Assembly (NCBI GenBank): GCA_034638255.1
Contig: JAWPGT010000014.1
Location: forward strand, 558,001 to 622,000
Length of the DNA: 64,000 nt
Direction of reading: 5' to 3'
From: Coprinus comatus
Taxonomy: Eukaryota > Basidiomycota > Agaricomycetes > Agaricales > Agaricaceae
Shown here: positions 49,322 through 62,962 of the stretch, in pieces
Numbering within the stretch: position 1 is the stretch's first letter
Layout of the letters: every line of letters starts with the position of its first letter
The notes under the pieces: generated by a model
Databases searched by the model: none
The model's input: the letters and a program-made list of their open reading frames with translations, nothing else
What the model was told of the DNA's origin: nothing
Translations under genes and position numbers: made by a program

Positions 49322-50861
49322 CTAATTCTCTGATCCATTACGTCTCCCAAACATCTCCTTCAACCGAAGTCCAAAGGTGGGTTTCGGAGGTGATGGATTT
49401 GAAGAAGTCGATACTAGTCCGATGGTACTTTTCATCTTTGATAACATCTTCTTTCTTCCATCATCCGCTACTTCATCAGTAGAAGGTCCAGTAGGACGGA
49501 ATACATATCCACCACATCCATTTTGATCACTGTCCTGTTCCGCGAATGCCATACTCCTCGAACTTCTAGGACCCGAAGTCCTATTGGTAGGTAATGGAGG
49601 TAGAATATCCTTCTCCCTTTCAAAACCAGCAACCGTCTTTCCACGCTTCCTGCCAAGTGAAAGTGAAAGAGAGAGAGGGAACTGATATTTTCCACTGTTA
49701 CTCCGATCTCTAGGTCCTCCGTTCCGTCTTTCCTTGACCGTTTTGGAAGGTTTTTTCTTCAATCGTAATTCCGTCTCTTCATCCTCCAAAGCAGCAGTGT
49801 AACGCTTTTGCTCCTGTGCTGGTTGTACAGTGCTGCGATAATACTTTTCAAGTTCAGCAAGGGGTGGAAGGGGTGGAACTGTTTGTTTTTCTTTGGGAGG
49901 TGGTGAAGAAGGAGACTGTATAACACCGTCAGCCATTACTACATCTTTATTCTCCCCAGCCGAGCGAGTACCCGGCAATTCTGGAGATCTGGAAACCGTA
50001 GAAGAACTGGGGGACGTAGGCGGAGAAGCTACTTTAGGAGCAGGCTGGATGTTATTAGCAGCACAATATCGTGATGCCGTGAGCAGCGGCAACCTCTTAC
50101 GAGGTCGCGATACCTTGAGTATTTCACAAAGTTCTCGTGACGTCGGGATTTTAGGAGCTACAGGCGGTGGGGAAGCCGGTGTGGGGATAGGGGATTCTTG
50201 TGGAGAGGATATTGAGGTGGTATCCTTCTGCGAAATAGAAACATCCTTAGTCGGAGTCGCAGGGGGTGTAATGATCACCGGAAGGGGTGGTAGAGGCATG
50301 GTCGGAGGGGGTTGTGGGGAAGGAGATCGTTGCATTGCTGATTGTCTCCTTCTAATGCTCATACAGGTGGATCGGACCGGTGGAGGTGATGAAGGCGTCA
50401 CTTCACTGTTGTTTGAAAGCTTCTTCGCCCTTCGAAGGGTTCGAGGTGGAGTGGTAGGAGTGCCTAGGCCGTTAGGTGTGGGTATTTCGCCAGTTGGTTC
50501 ATCTATGGGTATAGTTTTCGATGGGGTATCTCTGGGGGTATCTCTGGGGGTATCTTCCGGTGGCGCAATATATACTGTTGGGATGGGATCCCTACTCTTT
50601 CGGACCGACTGCAGATTTGGCTAAATGAAAGGTATATTAGCCTTTCCACTTGTCATTTAATAAAACTCGACTTCGGACACTCACATCAGTCGCCGAGGGG
50701 ACGTCTATGACCATTGGCTCATCCTTGCAAATGGATGAGGCACCATCACATTGACCATTCTCTTGAACAGTCTTCACGTTAAATCTCGAACCCAGCACTT
50801 TGATATTATTGTCTGACGCGCTGGTTGAGGCACGACCACGCGTGAACACATTTTGGTCCAT
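49322..50861 (-). CDS. Pro/Ser-rich hypothetical protein, about 490 aa
   Basis: Two exons (50861-50685 and 50620-49322) join in frame across a 64-nt intron (TD|PNLQSVRKS). The protein is disordered and rich in Pro, Ser and Thr, with a DTPRDTPRDTPS repeat just after the junction, a basic region (TLRRAKKLSNN) and a C-terminal block FGLRLKEMFGRRNGSEN. The motif IPTSRELCEILKVSRPRKRL in the middle is the most ordered part. No catalytic domain is seen. The very long open frame on the opposite strand (49893-50624) is a shadow of the repetitive sequence. A scaffold or cytoskeletal role is possible but not shown. Confidence 0.65.
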
Positions 50862-51804
50862 AGTCTAAAAGGAGTGTGGAAGTCGATGGATCCCAATAAA
50901 TAAGTTGCAGAGAGTCAATGAAGTGTGGTTGGCAAGCAGCGTCAAAGAAGTCGAGACGCTTGGACCGGTAAGGATGATCTCGGAGGAGGGGAGTGGCCGA
51001 GGAAAGAGCAGCACCGAAAGACGCGTGGATATCTGTGCTCTTATACGGTTTTGGAGACTGGGAACCAAGGCGGTTGTAAGCAGGAGTTGAATAGAACCGT
51101 GGTATAGGCACCTATTTATTGATTCCGGACCCTGGCCCGAAATCTATTAAGCGCTAGACCTTGATGTTGACGCCCTTTTTTCAGCAACTCTCCATTTATC
51201 CGAGGTATACCGGATCCCGACTAGATCCAAAACAAGAGAATCCTGTGGATATGTCAGATTGGGGTGCAAAAAAAATCAAATAAATGGTGCGGGGAATTCG
51301 ACAGATTGTGACGATGCTGTCATGCCAAAGGTGACGGCATCCAGACGGAAGTTGTTTAGGCTGGGAATTCCACTGGAAGAATGGAAATTGCTGCTTCTCT
51401 TCTTCCCTGAAAATTACAGGTCTTCTCGGTGTTTCCTTGTTTCCTTGCGATCCGGGCGTATGAGATCCCCAAGTGGTCCAACAAAAGCTGCTCTTGTAAG
51501 TATGGATCACACTCTCATGGACCAGTAATAGGTATGCCAGTACACTGGTTGCCGAGGAGAAACGCGTTGGAGAGGCCCTACTGATAAGTATTGGGGCCCG
51601 AATCAAGGTGGATCACCAGACAAATACAAATGACAGAAGAAAAAACAAAAAAAAAAACAAAAAAAGATTTCATTTACTAAGTATGTCAGCCTCCCTGATG
51701 CTAGCCGATCACATCTGCTCCATTTCTCGCCTTCATGTTTCTTTCCTAAACCAACCACTTATCATTCTGCGAACAATCTCAGGATAGGCCCTGTTCATTT
51801 ACGC
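50862..51804. other. Divergent intergenic region
   Basis: About 940 bp between a minus-strand and a plus-strand gene start; it should hold both promoters. The frames at 50806-51606 lie on both strands and look like chance. Confidence 0.45.
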
Positions 51805-54388
51805 ATGCGTGGATTAGGACGACGGCTTGTTCAACTCTTGCGGCTCTTCTGGTCTTGGCTCGTTCATGTTTTCTTAAGGAGGAAGAAACTACCAGATATC
51901 GAGAATCACATTGAAAAGGGCACTCATGTCACCCAATCTATTCCATCAACTTCGCCAGTGGCTCGGCCTAAGCGGGCCACAGCACACTTTCCTAAAGGTA
52001 TTGACACATGTCAACCACCCCTACCTTCAGGTAACTTCATCGCTACCGATTGCCAAGCGAAATAATTGCTCATTAAAATTGTCATCCATAGAGTGGGCAA
52101 ATCAGAAGGCAAGGTTTCTACGTTCACCGGTCCTCAAGAGGGCAAGAAAAAACAACGAGAAGCACCAATTACAATTACATTATGTACGATTCGCAACCTC
52201 GTCACAAACGAGTGATCCTCCTGCCCATACTCCTGCTGATCCTGAACCTGGTGGTGGCGGCGATCCTCCCACCATACGCGTTGAGGACTGGAGTTCTCCT
52301 ATTGGTTCTTTCCATCGATCCAAGTCTAAGTCTGGGTCTCGCAGACGCACTGATAAAAACCGACTTTCTGTCAATGGATATACCCAGTCCAGATCTCCTG
52401 TGAATCCAGTAACGAAGAGCTCTATCCCCATCTTAGAAGAGGATCTTCTCGATTCTGCCGTAATGTCAAACACACCAAACCAAATATACCCAGACCCTGC
52501 GAAGGCCATCAATACGATTGCCTCACAAGAACTAATACCTCTTTCAATCAATGTGCAATCTCTCGCGCGAGATATCCGACAAAATCTTGAGACTTCCGAG
52601 GCAACTGAAAGGCGTATACCGAATACTGCAAAGCTCAAATTAGCACACCAACCCTCGAGGGCACCAGCTATTACACATGGTTCATACGGTGACATCGTAT
52701 CCAAGTATCGTAAATCCAACAAAGAGAATGAGAACTTAGACCCCTCGAGTCTCCGTCGTCAAAAGAGTGAGGGTTCGCAGCATCAAAGGTCACCGAACAG
52801 GATGCTCAGGGCGCATAATTCTCGTCCGCACTCCGCCATGCCAACCTCATCTTTTTGGGATAGGATCGGCTTTGCAACCAAGATGAACGATCGGGAATTC
52901 ATGCAGGGAAATCTGTCTCTATTTGTCTCGAGTATCCCAACCTCTCCTGGAAAGTCCAATCGCCAAGCTACTCTTCAGACGAAATTCTTTGAAATAGAAA
53001 ATACTATTGATGAAATCGCATGTATGGGAATTATTCGACCTAAAAATCCTCTGCTTAGTCGACACTCTAAACATACCACTGTGCAAGAAGAATATGGTCT
53101 TGCGGAACTTCCTTATCCTTGTGTCTTCAGTCTAGATGATTACTTTGAAGATAGTATCTCGTCTTCGTCAGCCAGATCGGAGTTACCTAGGAGTGTGCCT
53201 TTGACTTTGTCATCCTCTAGCACGGATACGTCATCCAACCCAGAAGCATCATCAACTAGTGAGAGCGATGGACCTGCTTCTTTCGATACACCAACTCCCG
53301 CGCCAAGGCGAGCATCGTCACTCATCATGACTTCAAATCGTGCTTCCTTTTTTGGTCGACGAGCATCCACCGTAAAAGCTGTGGAAACTATCCGCAATCT
53401 TGTAGTGGATGGAAATGGAGATACACCGACCATCACATTCGAGTGTCCTTCTCCACCATGTGAATTTGAAGAAGAATTGACGGCACATAAAATTTTGCAT
53501 TTAAATGATGAAGACACAATTGAACGAAGGGATGACACAGGCGACGATCTTGATGGAGATTCCGCGGACGTTAGGATCGGCCGCCTTCAGGGTAGTAGTT
53601 GCTCGGGCTCCTCACCTCTTAACTCTGATTATCCACATCTCTCCGTTATTATTAAAGACGTACAAATTGGCTCTCAGGTTAATGCTAATGCCGCCGACCA
53701 CGGAACCTCACCAATTCAGAATAATGATCACTTTGAAATGAATCGAATTCGAGCTAGTCTTCACAGTCCTTCAGGATATACATATGGTCTGTTTAAAGAT
53801 AAGAAACATGGAAAGGAGGGTGATGATAGTCAAGTATCGTTAATGGAGAGTTTTAGTTCGGGGTCGACGTTATCACATCATCATCATTATAGACATTGGA
53901 AAAGTAGGAGTTTTGAGCCACCGCCACCGTTACCAGGACTGCCTCCTGGACACAGTCTCCCTCAGGTTCCAAGTCTAGTAACATCGACTATAACTGTGGA
54001 AGATAATTCTGAGGAGATCGAACCTAATTCCGGCCACAATCTTGGAACAATTCCTGCCACGGTTTCGATCCGGAGCACCGATGCTGACGAAGCGAAACCA
54101 TCGCCCCTCACTTGGACTAGTAGTATGGGACTTCCTCTGAGTATGCGTAAACCAGAGAAGGTATTAATTAAGGAGAAGGATCATTACCGTGGCATCGCTT
54201 TTACTAGAACGCCAGAATGTATTGTTAAACCCCCCATGACTACTCAAACTGGAAGGTCGAGAAGTTTAGGGTCTGGAACGGTTTTCTCATCAATTCCCTG
54301 TTATCCTACTTCAACTTCTGTTCCTGGTGTTTCCAGGAAAGATTTTATGGGTCGGCGGTCTCATGGAGCGATGCCAATCAAGTTCTGA
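51805..54388 (+). CDS. Large disordered hypothetical protein, about 830 aa
   Basis: Exon 1 (51805-51997) starts MRGLGRRLVQLLRLFWSWLV and ends FPK; a 94-nt intron follows; exon 2 (52092-54388) continues EWANQKARFLRSPVLKRARK. The N-terminus has a hydrophobic/aromatic segment flanked by Arg that could insert in or lie on a membrane. The rest is Ser/Thr-rich and disordered, with short basic phospho-site-like patches (RRASSLIMTSNRASFFGRRA), an acidic stretch, and a Pro-rich part (PPPPLPGLPPGHSLP). No known domain. The open frame from 51911 is the same gene read through the intron; the spliced start is preferred because it keeps the Arg-rich start and consensus splice sites. Confidence 0.65.
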
Positions 54389-57300
54389 TTTTCAATTTTG
54401 CGTTTTTACGGTTTTTATTTATCAATTATTTGTATTATGATTTCTCCTTTATGATGTACGTGTATACCTTGTATGTACTATTGTTTTTTTATTATGGATG
54501 TATAATGTTTCGGGGCGCCTTTGACGTAAATTATATCTACATCATTTCAAAAAAAAAGTCAGGTTGGCGGCTAGAGTATACAACCTTGAACCTTGCTTCT
54601 TCTCCTTTTTGTCATCCCTGTCTCTGTTTTGAGTTAGCGAATAAGATTTTTTGGGGGGTGGTGTTTTATATGTCTATATCTTCTCTTAGATGGTCTAGAA
54701 TCTAGTTGCCCAATGTGGAGACGATCAGAAAAAGTTATGAAATGTGAACCGAGGATGTTCGGGTGACACTAGGTCGTGGAACTTGTGTGTATATGTATTG
54801 AATAATAAAAAAAATTAAGGGCTTGGCTGGCTGTGCTCCCCGAATAGGTGCGATGCAATCCACTTCTTGGTGTGTGATTTATATCATGATGTCCTAAAGT
54901 ATGATAGAACCGAGGGGATAATTCAGGTGATAATTTATCACCCGGGTTTTCGGCTTGATTAATATGTTTCCAGGTCATACATATGTAAGAAAACGGAACT
55001 TGGAAACCAAGATAGGGTTTAGTATATTGAATGTTGTTTGGACTTTGGAATTCGAATTCGAATTCTTATAGGGTCATCAAGTTAGGGTTAACTTTAGTAA
55101 CTGTTTTTACTTGTCAACCACCCGTGTTACTTGTTCGTAAGAGGTTTTGTGGAATTTGTGCATTGTAAAAAATAGTTTTGTGGTTGGGAATATGGTGAGA
55201 AGGATGGGAGGACGTTTGTTTAGTTTAACGAACCGACTATGAATTTTGTGCTTTTGTTACATGATATCGGGCCCGTGTGTTTTTTTGTGTCACCCCCTTT
55301 TTGTGATCATTCAATTGTTCAAGTTTTCCCTATTCCACAAAAAAAATCCCCTCATTGAATAATTGTGTCTAGTATCTACATGCACATTCACTATGACTAT
55401 TGGCCTTCAATTTACTCTGATAAAATCAAATTCTGACTCGTTTCCCACTACCCCACTGCATCGCCCCCCTCCTCCTCCTCCTACGCCACCACCACTAATA
55501 TCCACGGCAAAATTTCTACTACCGTCGCGAGAAGGTCAGCAATATCTCCATCATGCTAAATACCCATACGCCAGCCTGAGGACCATGGAGTGTTGGGTTG
55601 TGGGACAGGGTTTGTCAGTCGATGAAGCCATGAGTTGGACCGTATCATTGTGGAATAGTAGGCGGAGTGGGTGAGTTGTCCGAATCTTGGTACGTCTTCT
55701 AAAAAGTACTCACGTACCATACCCCTCGCCCTATCGTCAGTGGCACCTCCCAAATCCCTGACCCTCAGTCATGGTAAGTTTGGTCCTGGTTCTTGAGACT
55801 GGGCTGGCTTTTCGTCTGCCACTGACAATTGTTATCCTACCCAAATTCTACACAAAATTTTGCATGTCATGTTGGCTCTTCTGAGGCCTCCACTAGGTCG
55901 GTTTTTACTCTCAGGCTTGGTGGAACATCAACATATACTCGTAAAACCTGGGTCGGGTAAGCAGGTTATATTCGTTACTGGTAAACTGCTATGCGGTGAA
56001 ACTGATGGTACACGAAGTTATTGTTTTAGGTTCAGTGGTTAACATGGCAGTGTTGTATGGCAAAGCAACAAGTTTACTCAAGTTTCAATGGTTCAACTAT
56101 ATGTCTCTACTAAGCTTCTTGTAACGTTTACAAAGAGTAAAGGTGAGACAGCTTATTCAAGTTCCGGTGTGAACATGCCAGTGTTATATTCCGTTCAATA
56201 TAGTAGAAAAACTAACGAACGGGACCTGGGGAGTCGCATATAGCTCCACCACATTCATGACAATATAAAGACACAGATGATAATGGCAATGTGTCCTGGG
56301 AAGTTATGTTGAAGCCGGAGCGCAAGAATGACGAGGACTCGGACCTCGCCTATAGCTTCAAGCTTCAAGTTGTCAGTACCTACTCGGATTCTTTGGTCAG
56401 TCATTTTTCGGTCTCTGATAAAAGGCTATATGATAATCGTAGGGAGTAGGATTCCGTGATATCCCAGAAACACTACCAAACGAAACGATAACATGCAAGC
56501 ATGAACAAATGTGATGGTGACTCGGAACTTGACCACTTTCAACATCTATCTCCCTCTTATGACTATCCCCCGTGGCTCAGGAAGTCCCCGGGCCTTTGCC
56601 CGAGCGTCATCAAGGTGAAGTAATGCTACTCCTGGTTTTTGTTTCCTCGAATTTGGCTCTGAAAAATTGATCAGACGCGTTCAGAGAAAATTCAAATTTC
56701 TTGCAAGCGCGTTATGCCCACCGACTATTCCGGCCATGACTTCATAAAATCAAGTTTTTCCTTCAGCCAACTGGAGTGGTCTCGAAAACGGCCTTTGAAA
56801 CAGTACAAAAAAGTTGGTTCCAAGAAGCACTTGAGCGTTGCTAAGATATCCGAGGTGCTCATGCAGCTGACTGAGTGACATTTAGGGTTCGCCAAAGATT
56901 CCGTCAATGAGTCTCTCGCTCGGGACGTTGCACTCTGAGAACAGGCCCAGAAGTTTTTTAAGATGTGGAAAAATGTCTATTGTAAGGTCTTTAAATATCT
57001 CTTAATTTTCACCCTTATGTATAGAATACTCAGCCGTGGTATGATATTCAGACTGTGGAATATTTGTCGTAAACTTTTAGCTTTATTTTCTAGTCTAGAT
57101 GGAAGGAGAGAAATTGTTCGAGGATTGATGTTAAACAATAAATTTGTGGTCGTGTATCAGAGTGTATCAAATCCAACTTGTCTCGTGCTTTGTCACTTGT
57201 GATTGTGTCCTCCACAAAAGAACCACCTCGCTTAACCACACTGGACACTGTACTACGACCGACTAGTACAAAGCCCTACAGTTCCAGTGAGCCTACAACT

Positions 57301-60300
57301 TCTCCTTCTCCTGTCAACGGTTCAACTTCGTTCGCCCCTCTACGACCAACATGGAACCCACTGGTTCCCGCCGCACAATCCCATCAACGCCACCAATGGC
57401 AGCACCAATAGCAAAAATAAATGATATCGCCCGAAAATGTCAGCGGCGAACATGGTGCCGTCACCTCGTTGAAGTATCCATCCAACTGTCGGCCTCGGAG
57501 AAGACATGGGGTTTGTATTAAGCAGAGGAAAAAGGGGGGACTCACGAGCCCATGATTGTCGGGCTCGAATGCTTTTCATTCTCTGGTAAGCCTACAAAAA
57601 TGTACGGTCGCTTTCTCTCTATAATTGGTCAACGGCTCAGTTCACTACATCAGGTACTCATCGTCCATGCATATTGAGCCTCGAGTCGAGTATTATTTTT
57701 AGCACCGCATTTCACCAATTCAATTGCTTGTGGACGATTTTTCTCAGTCCCTGCTACCGCAAATTGGTCTGTGCTCAAGGTGGCGGCTGACAGGCATTCC
57801 CGACGGTCACACATCTTGGTCTAGCACCAACGCCTACAGCTCCCGTCTTTCCAATGGTCAACTCGAACCCTTTCTTTTCCCTCTCACCAACCGCTTCGCT
57901 GAATTAACGCTAGGAAGACGTACACTGATAGGAGTATTTGATACTATACTAACCGAAGGCAAGCAAGTTCATACCCTTGGGTTACACTACTCTGCTGAAT
58001 GCTGAATGATTAAGTTTCTCCGGGAAAAATCCTTCCAGGACGTCTCGACTCGAGTGATCTGGTCTAAGACTCTATCGACAGTCGAACGAGCCGCCGAGTC
58101 TGCGGATCAAGGTCCTAGACGATGGACATTGCAGTGCTCCAACGTCCGTTACCGATATCCCTACCGAAAACCTAACACGCGAGCACTTCTGTGGGTAAGC
58201 TTTATGGAGGGTAAGCTCTTATTTCTTCTGATAATAAAGACATTGAATCTGACAGACAAAGTCGATAGTAGCGAGAAGTTTGTTCGTGCTGCAAATGGAC
58301 TACATCGTACAAGCCTTTCTCCAATACAAGTTAAACAATGATCCTCCAGTTCAAAAAGGGCTTCAACATAGCCTAGCCCAGGTCGTAGAAGAGGGGCACG
58401 AGCCTATGGTTCGTCTAACACGATACCATATTCCAGCCTTGTTGTACTATCATAATACCTAGTTCATTTGGTATTCTAACATTGTCAACCAACAACCTAA
58501 CCACCCTACATCCGACATAGCTAGGTGAGATTCAAGTTCATTTTGACCTCATCATGGATTCATCTGCCATTGTTGTTCTCTCAGTCGTTCCACCGACCAA
58601 ACCTGCAGTCCCATCTCGAGTGACTTGTTGCAACTCCTAATTCAACCTTGAGCAAGTTCGACGCACGGTTACTACGGTAAGTCAATATGATGATAATTAG
58701 ATTCTAGCTTCCTTACCTAGTACCACCAGACGGTCTCAACATTGTCAGTATACCCTCTACAAGCTCAGATTCTACATGAAACTACCTGTCACTGGAATAT
58801 TTTTGTATTCTGAGGCCGACAATAGTTGGACTGGTATTCAAGGCTGCAGTCATTGGATGTGCACCTTGGTTCTACTAGTACCATGGATGGCGAACTCCAA
58901 CAGATCTCACAATTATACTCGCGTCGATGCCTCCAGACCAGTGACTTGGGTTTGGTCAGGTAGCAAACCTTTGTAAAAGGATTTAATTTTCTCATAAATT
59001 TTATGGTGCTGATGTACTCGGAGTCACTGCATTCAGCGTACGTACTAGTTCGATCGCGCAAATAGTTCTCAACTTGTTCGAGCCAATGTACTAATGCGAC
59101 CCAGTCCTAGGTACGATGTTTTGAATCGGCTTGCATATCTCGGGAGGTAACCAGACTCACCTGGAGCCAAGATGAGGTTTACAACGCGATAGAACCGCAA
59201 CGTCACGTTAGAACAGGAGATAGACATCGAAAATTGGTAATAACACGCCTTTTAGAAACACCCACGGGGAGGTTTCAATGCACCAAGATTGAGCTTATCC
59301 ATACCATACGTTTTCAACAGGAAGCAGCCTCCCAATACTTTGGTCTTCAAATTCCAAGCCCTTCCAATGCGCTGCAACATGTGTTTTCTCCCTGTCTAGT
59401 CACGAACAATCCTCAGATTCACTGTCAATTTTTTTTCGATACCTCCGAACGTACTAGACTCCTAGCACTAAGATGGCGACTGCTGGCAATAGCGGTGCCG
59501 ACTGGTAACTAATAAGTAAGTCCATCTGTTCTAAAACAACTTTGATCTCTCGGAACCATCCGGATGCTAACTTATTCGCTCGTGTATGAACGCTTCATTT
59601 TTTGACCATTGACCATTACCTCACAACACGACATACTCTGGTATACTACATACAATTGGGTCACGGTGACGACACCTACTTAGAGTCGCCACTCATGTGC
59701 TCATTTACAATCTCTTTGTTTTTCGTGTCCTAGTCAGCAATGTATACTCCATACCACTGGCAGCTGACATTGTAATTAAGACCTTCTATTTCCAAAAAAA
59801 AACCACATTCTTATGTCGTTTTTGATATAGCCAGTTAAGCCACTGGACCATAAAGAAATTATGCTTTGTTTGGGATAACCTCCTTGTCACTCGGACTTAT
59901 ATGATAAATCACAATGGGAATTAATACACTCGATCCAGATGTGCTGATAAGGTCACAATGGTTGTGTTGGACATGATAAACTGATGGGGCAAGGCCCTCG
60001 AAATACGGTTCATCGGTTATTTCTCACCAAGTACTAACTTTGCCAGGTGATGTCATATAATATATATTGCAGGCACCTAGGCCCTAGGCATCCACTGTGA
60101 GTCTGTAACTAGGGCATAAATCCACCTAAGTGCATCGATTACCGTACAAAGAATCCCATTTCGTTAAATAGACGTAGTCGAATTAAGTGCACAGCGAATT
60201 GAACATACTACTTTCCTGAGCCACTGCAGTCGTCTTTTCTTAGAATCATACTTCTCATATTTAAAGCTTCTACTAATTGGTTTCCTTCTCGACATCAACT

Positions 60301-60918
60301 TTAACAACAAACAAACCCAGTGGGCCCCATACCGACATACCTCATCAATTTGTTGTATTCAGGGAGGGAACTCGGCGAGAATTCCGCACAGGACTTGATG
60401 TTTTTCGGTACGAGCTTTAATTTCATTCGCGAATGGAAATAAAGATTCTTATAGGATCATTTTTTGCTAACAGGGCGTGATAGGTGTCAGATCAATTATT
60501 CTGGTTGTTATGTTGGTAGTCAAAGACCCTTCGGGAATAGTATAAGGTGAGAGCCATGTTTTGAACGCCACCGCATTGGAAGAAAAATGACTGTTATGAT
60601 GGTAGTTGAAGAAGGCAATGGAACAAGGTGAGCCCGGTCAGTGTATGTAACACTAACAAGACCCATTCATTTAAGTTGAAACGTGTTCCTAAAATTTAAG
60701 TAGTAGTCGGGGTGGCTCGCTAGGAGTAGGTACCGCCTCAATTCTTTTTCCAATGCAGTTCGGGCACGTTGTACGTCAATTTTCTAGCTTCTGGTTCCTT
60801 TGTCAGCTAACATATCCCTGACAAGTATCAGATTCCCGGCACAAATTGGACCTGAAGTCCGACTCTGGGTTCATATATAGTCTGTGGTACTCGTAATTCA
60901 CTTGTGATTGAAGCGCTC
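54389..60918. other. Gene-empty 6.5-kb stretch
   Basis: No gene could be supported. Frames of up to about 110 codons occur near 55363-55674 (Pro-rich, possibly with a donor at its end), 57178-57411, 57724-58005 and 58006-58341, but they do not join through good splice sites or show a known motif. No transposase or reverse-transcriptase motif was seen. Given the density of single-base indels elsewhere in the window, a damaged gene could still be hidden here. Confidence 0.4.
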
Positions 60919-62551
60919 ATGCCCGGCTTTTCCAATTCCAACGCTGAGTAAGTTGATTTAAGCTATTTTTACATGACCAGTTCTGATAATACCATTTACA
61001 TAGCCCTTTACTCTTCGGAGTAATTGTAAATACCTTATTGTATTGTTTGGGATTACACCAGATACTTCAATACACGAGGACAGCGAGTTCAAGGCAAGAT
61101 CGGTGGGTTACATGGGGTGCAGTTGCTTTCAACTGCTTAATGGATACTTTGGCAACACTTTCGCACTGTTTGTTGTCATACCGGGTATATGATTTCCTAT
61201 GTAATGGTTACAAATCATACTAATCATGATTTGTATTATCAGGTAGTGATCATGGGCAGTGTAGAAGGTGAGTGGAATTGATCTGAATTCAGCATCCAGT
61301 TGATTAACATGTGTGTGTGTGACATGTGTGTTGAACAGATCGCGATTTATGGCCAGTACCGATCATGGTATTCACAACGGCATTTTGCGCCTTCGTGGGG
61401 CAGATGTTTATGATACGGAGGTTGCTACGCATGTGAGTACCATTTTCAACAATGTTCAGCATATAAACGCTAAATATCAATTTCATTCCTCAGTTTGAAG
61501 GGTAGGTTGAACTACATAATCGGAATCCTTGGGTTAATCTCATTGGGAGTGGTACGTATAACTTCATTTTAGTATTATTGAATTCATATTTACACTCCTC
61601 TAAATGATGCTAGGCTGTAATTCTCACATACATCGGGGTTTCGGTTGGCATCTCCCCATCACTGGACGACCGGTCTCAATACCTCAGACCAGCTGGGTAA
61701 AGTCATCCGCGTTCACTTCTCTTCACATCAATCTCTCATATTCTATGTATTATGTTATTTTTTTTAGATTGGCTCTTATGGGAGCAGCTGTAGATGATGT
61801 CGGTATAACAATGGGTATGTTATGGTGCTTTCATGGGTATGCAACGCATTGGACAAGTCGGGAACGGACATATAGGTATGTCGAGTGATGTTTGTGATAC
61901 TCCAACCTTGGAGACTGGAGTTGTGTTACTAATGGTGGTTGTGCCTTTTTTAAAGTATGATCCGCAGCCTCTCTTGGATGGCCATTGGTACAGGAGCAGC
62001 CTCGTCTATCGTTGCGATTGCAACTTTAGTCGTATTTGCTATAGATACTCGAACACTCCGTACGTTCCACCGATGGTTGTCTGAACTTGTCTTACAACTA
62101 AATTCTCGCTGTTATTAGTGTCTACAGTCATCGGGACTATACTGGGTCGTGTGTATACACTAACTATGGTGTACACACTAAATCACAGACAACACTTAGA
62201 AGTATACTTCGAGTCAACTCCATATTACTCGGAGTTGGGTAGGGACATGGATCTGGTCAATGATGTTCAAGGTGATCATTGCAATCATGGTATGAGAAAA
62301 CCCTCATTTCTGGTACTTCAATTTAGCTTCTGATTTTGCAATTGTCAATAGTCCGTTATCCACCCTCACCTCGAAGGCAAGCTTCGGAGACTGGTTTTGG
62401 ATCACCGGTAAGTTTGACGTGTGTTCAAGAAACTTTGATGGCTGACATTATATGTCAGGACGGAAATAGGCCTCGTCTATATACCATGACGTTAGGGGCT
62501 CCATGGCCTAATCGTAATCCTGCGGGGCTCCCAGAACTTCGGGATGTTTGA
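60919..62551 (+). CDS. DUF6534-like seven-helix membrane protein
   Basis: A multi-exon gene with the layout of the basidiomycete DUF6534 family. After MPGFSNSNA come PLLFGVIVNTLLYCLGLHQI, DRWVTWGAVAFNCLMDTLA, SYRVVIMGSVEDRDLWPVP, IMVFTTAFCAFVGQMFMIRR, LNYIIGILGLISLGV, AVILTYIGVSVGISPSL, MIRSLSWMAIGTGAASSIVA and the family signature VIGTILGRVYTLTMVYTLNH. The last exons encode a hydrophilic tail ending AGLPELRDV. Near 61815-61820 one base seems lost (GTTATGG for GTTTATGG), after which MVLSWVCNALDKSGTD reads on; the splice before MIRS is unclear. The family is abundant in mushrooms; function unknown. Confidence 0.68.
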
Positions 62552-62962
62552 GGTGGCATTGGTGTTGTAATTACACTAAATCAATTTTATCTTTAATACT
62601 AATACACTCTTTTCTTTGTATTATCATTTGGACTTCGCTAAGTAGTATATTATATCAAATCCTTTAACAATGTGCGTACATAGGTTGGAATACTACATTT
62701 ACTGAATAGATCTGAAAGATATTCTGCTCGACTTCATTTAAATGTGATGGATGATTTTGTTGTGCATTGGCGATTTCATGTTCTCTCAAAGTTAGATATT
62801 TTAGATGAATTGAATTGCGATCATATTTGACCTATCGAATTCAAGCCTACATACAACATATTCGAATGTTCAATATTACTACCGTCTACCATTTATATAA
62901 CTGGTCCATGGGTCCCGGACGAAGCACTACCATTACTATGCCCGATTCTGATCATTTCAAGT
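62552..62962. other. Convergent intergenic region
   Basis: About 410 bp, AT-rich, between the DUF6534-like gene and the repeat protein, which point toward each other. No gene recognised. Confidence 0.45.

Noticed and set aside
49893..50624. 243-codon plus-strand frame rich in Gly and Val
   Set aside because: It is the antisense of the Pro-rich gene on the minus strand, which has a spliced start and a better composition.
55363..55674. Pro-rich 103-codon plus-strand frame
   Set aside because: It ends at a possible donor, but no convincing next exon or family was found, so it was not called as a gene.
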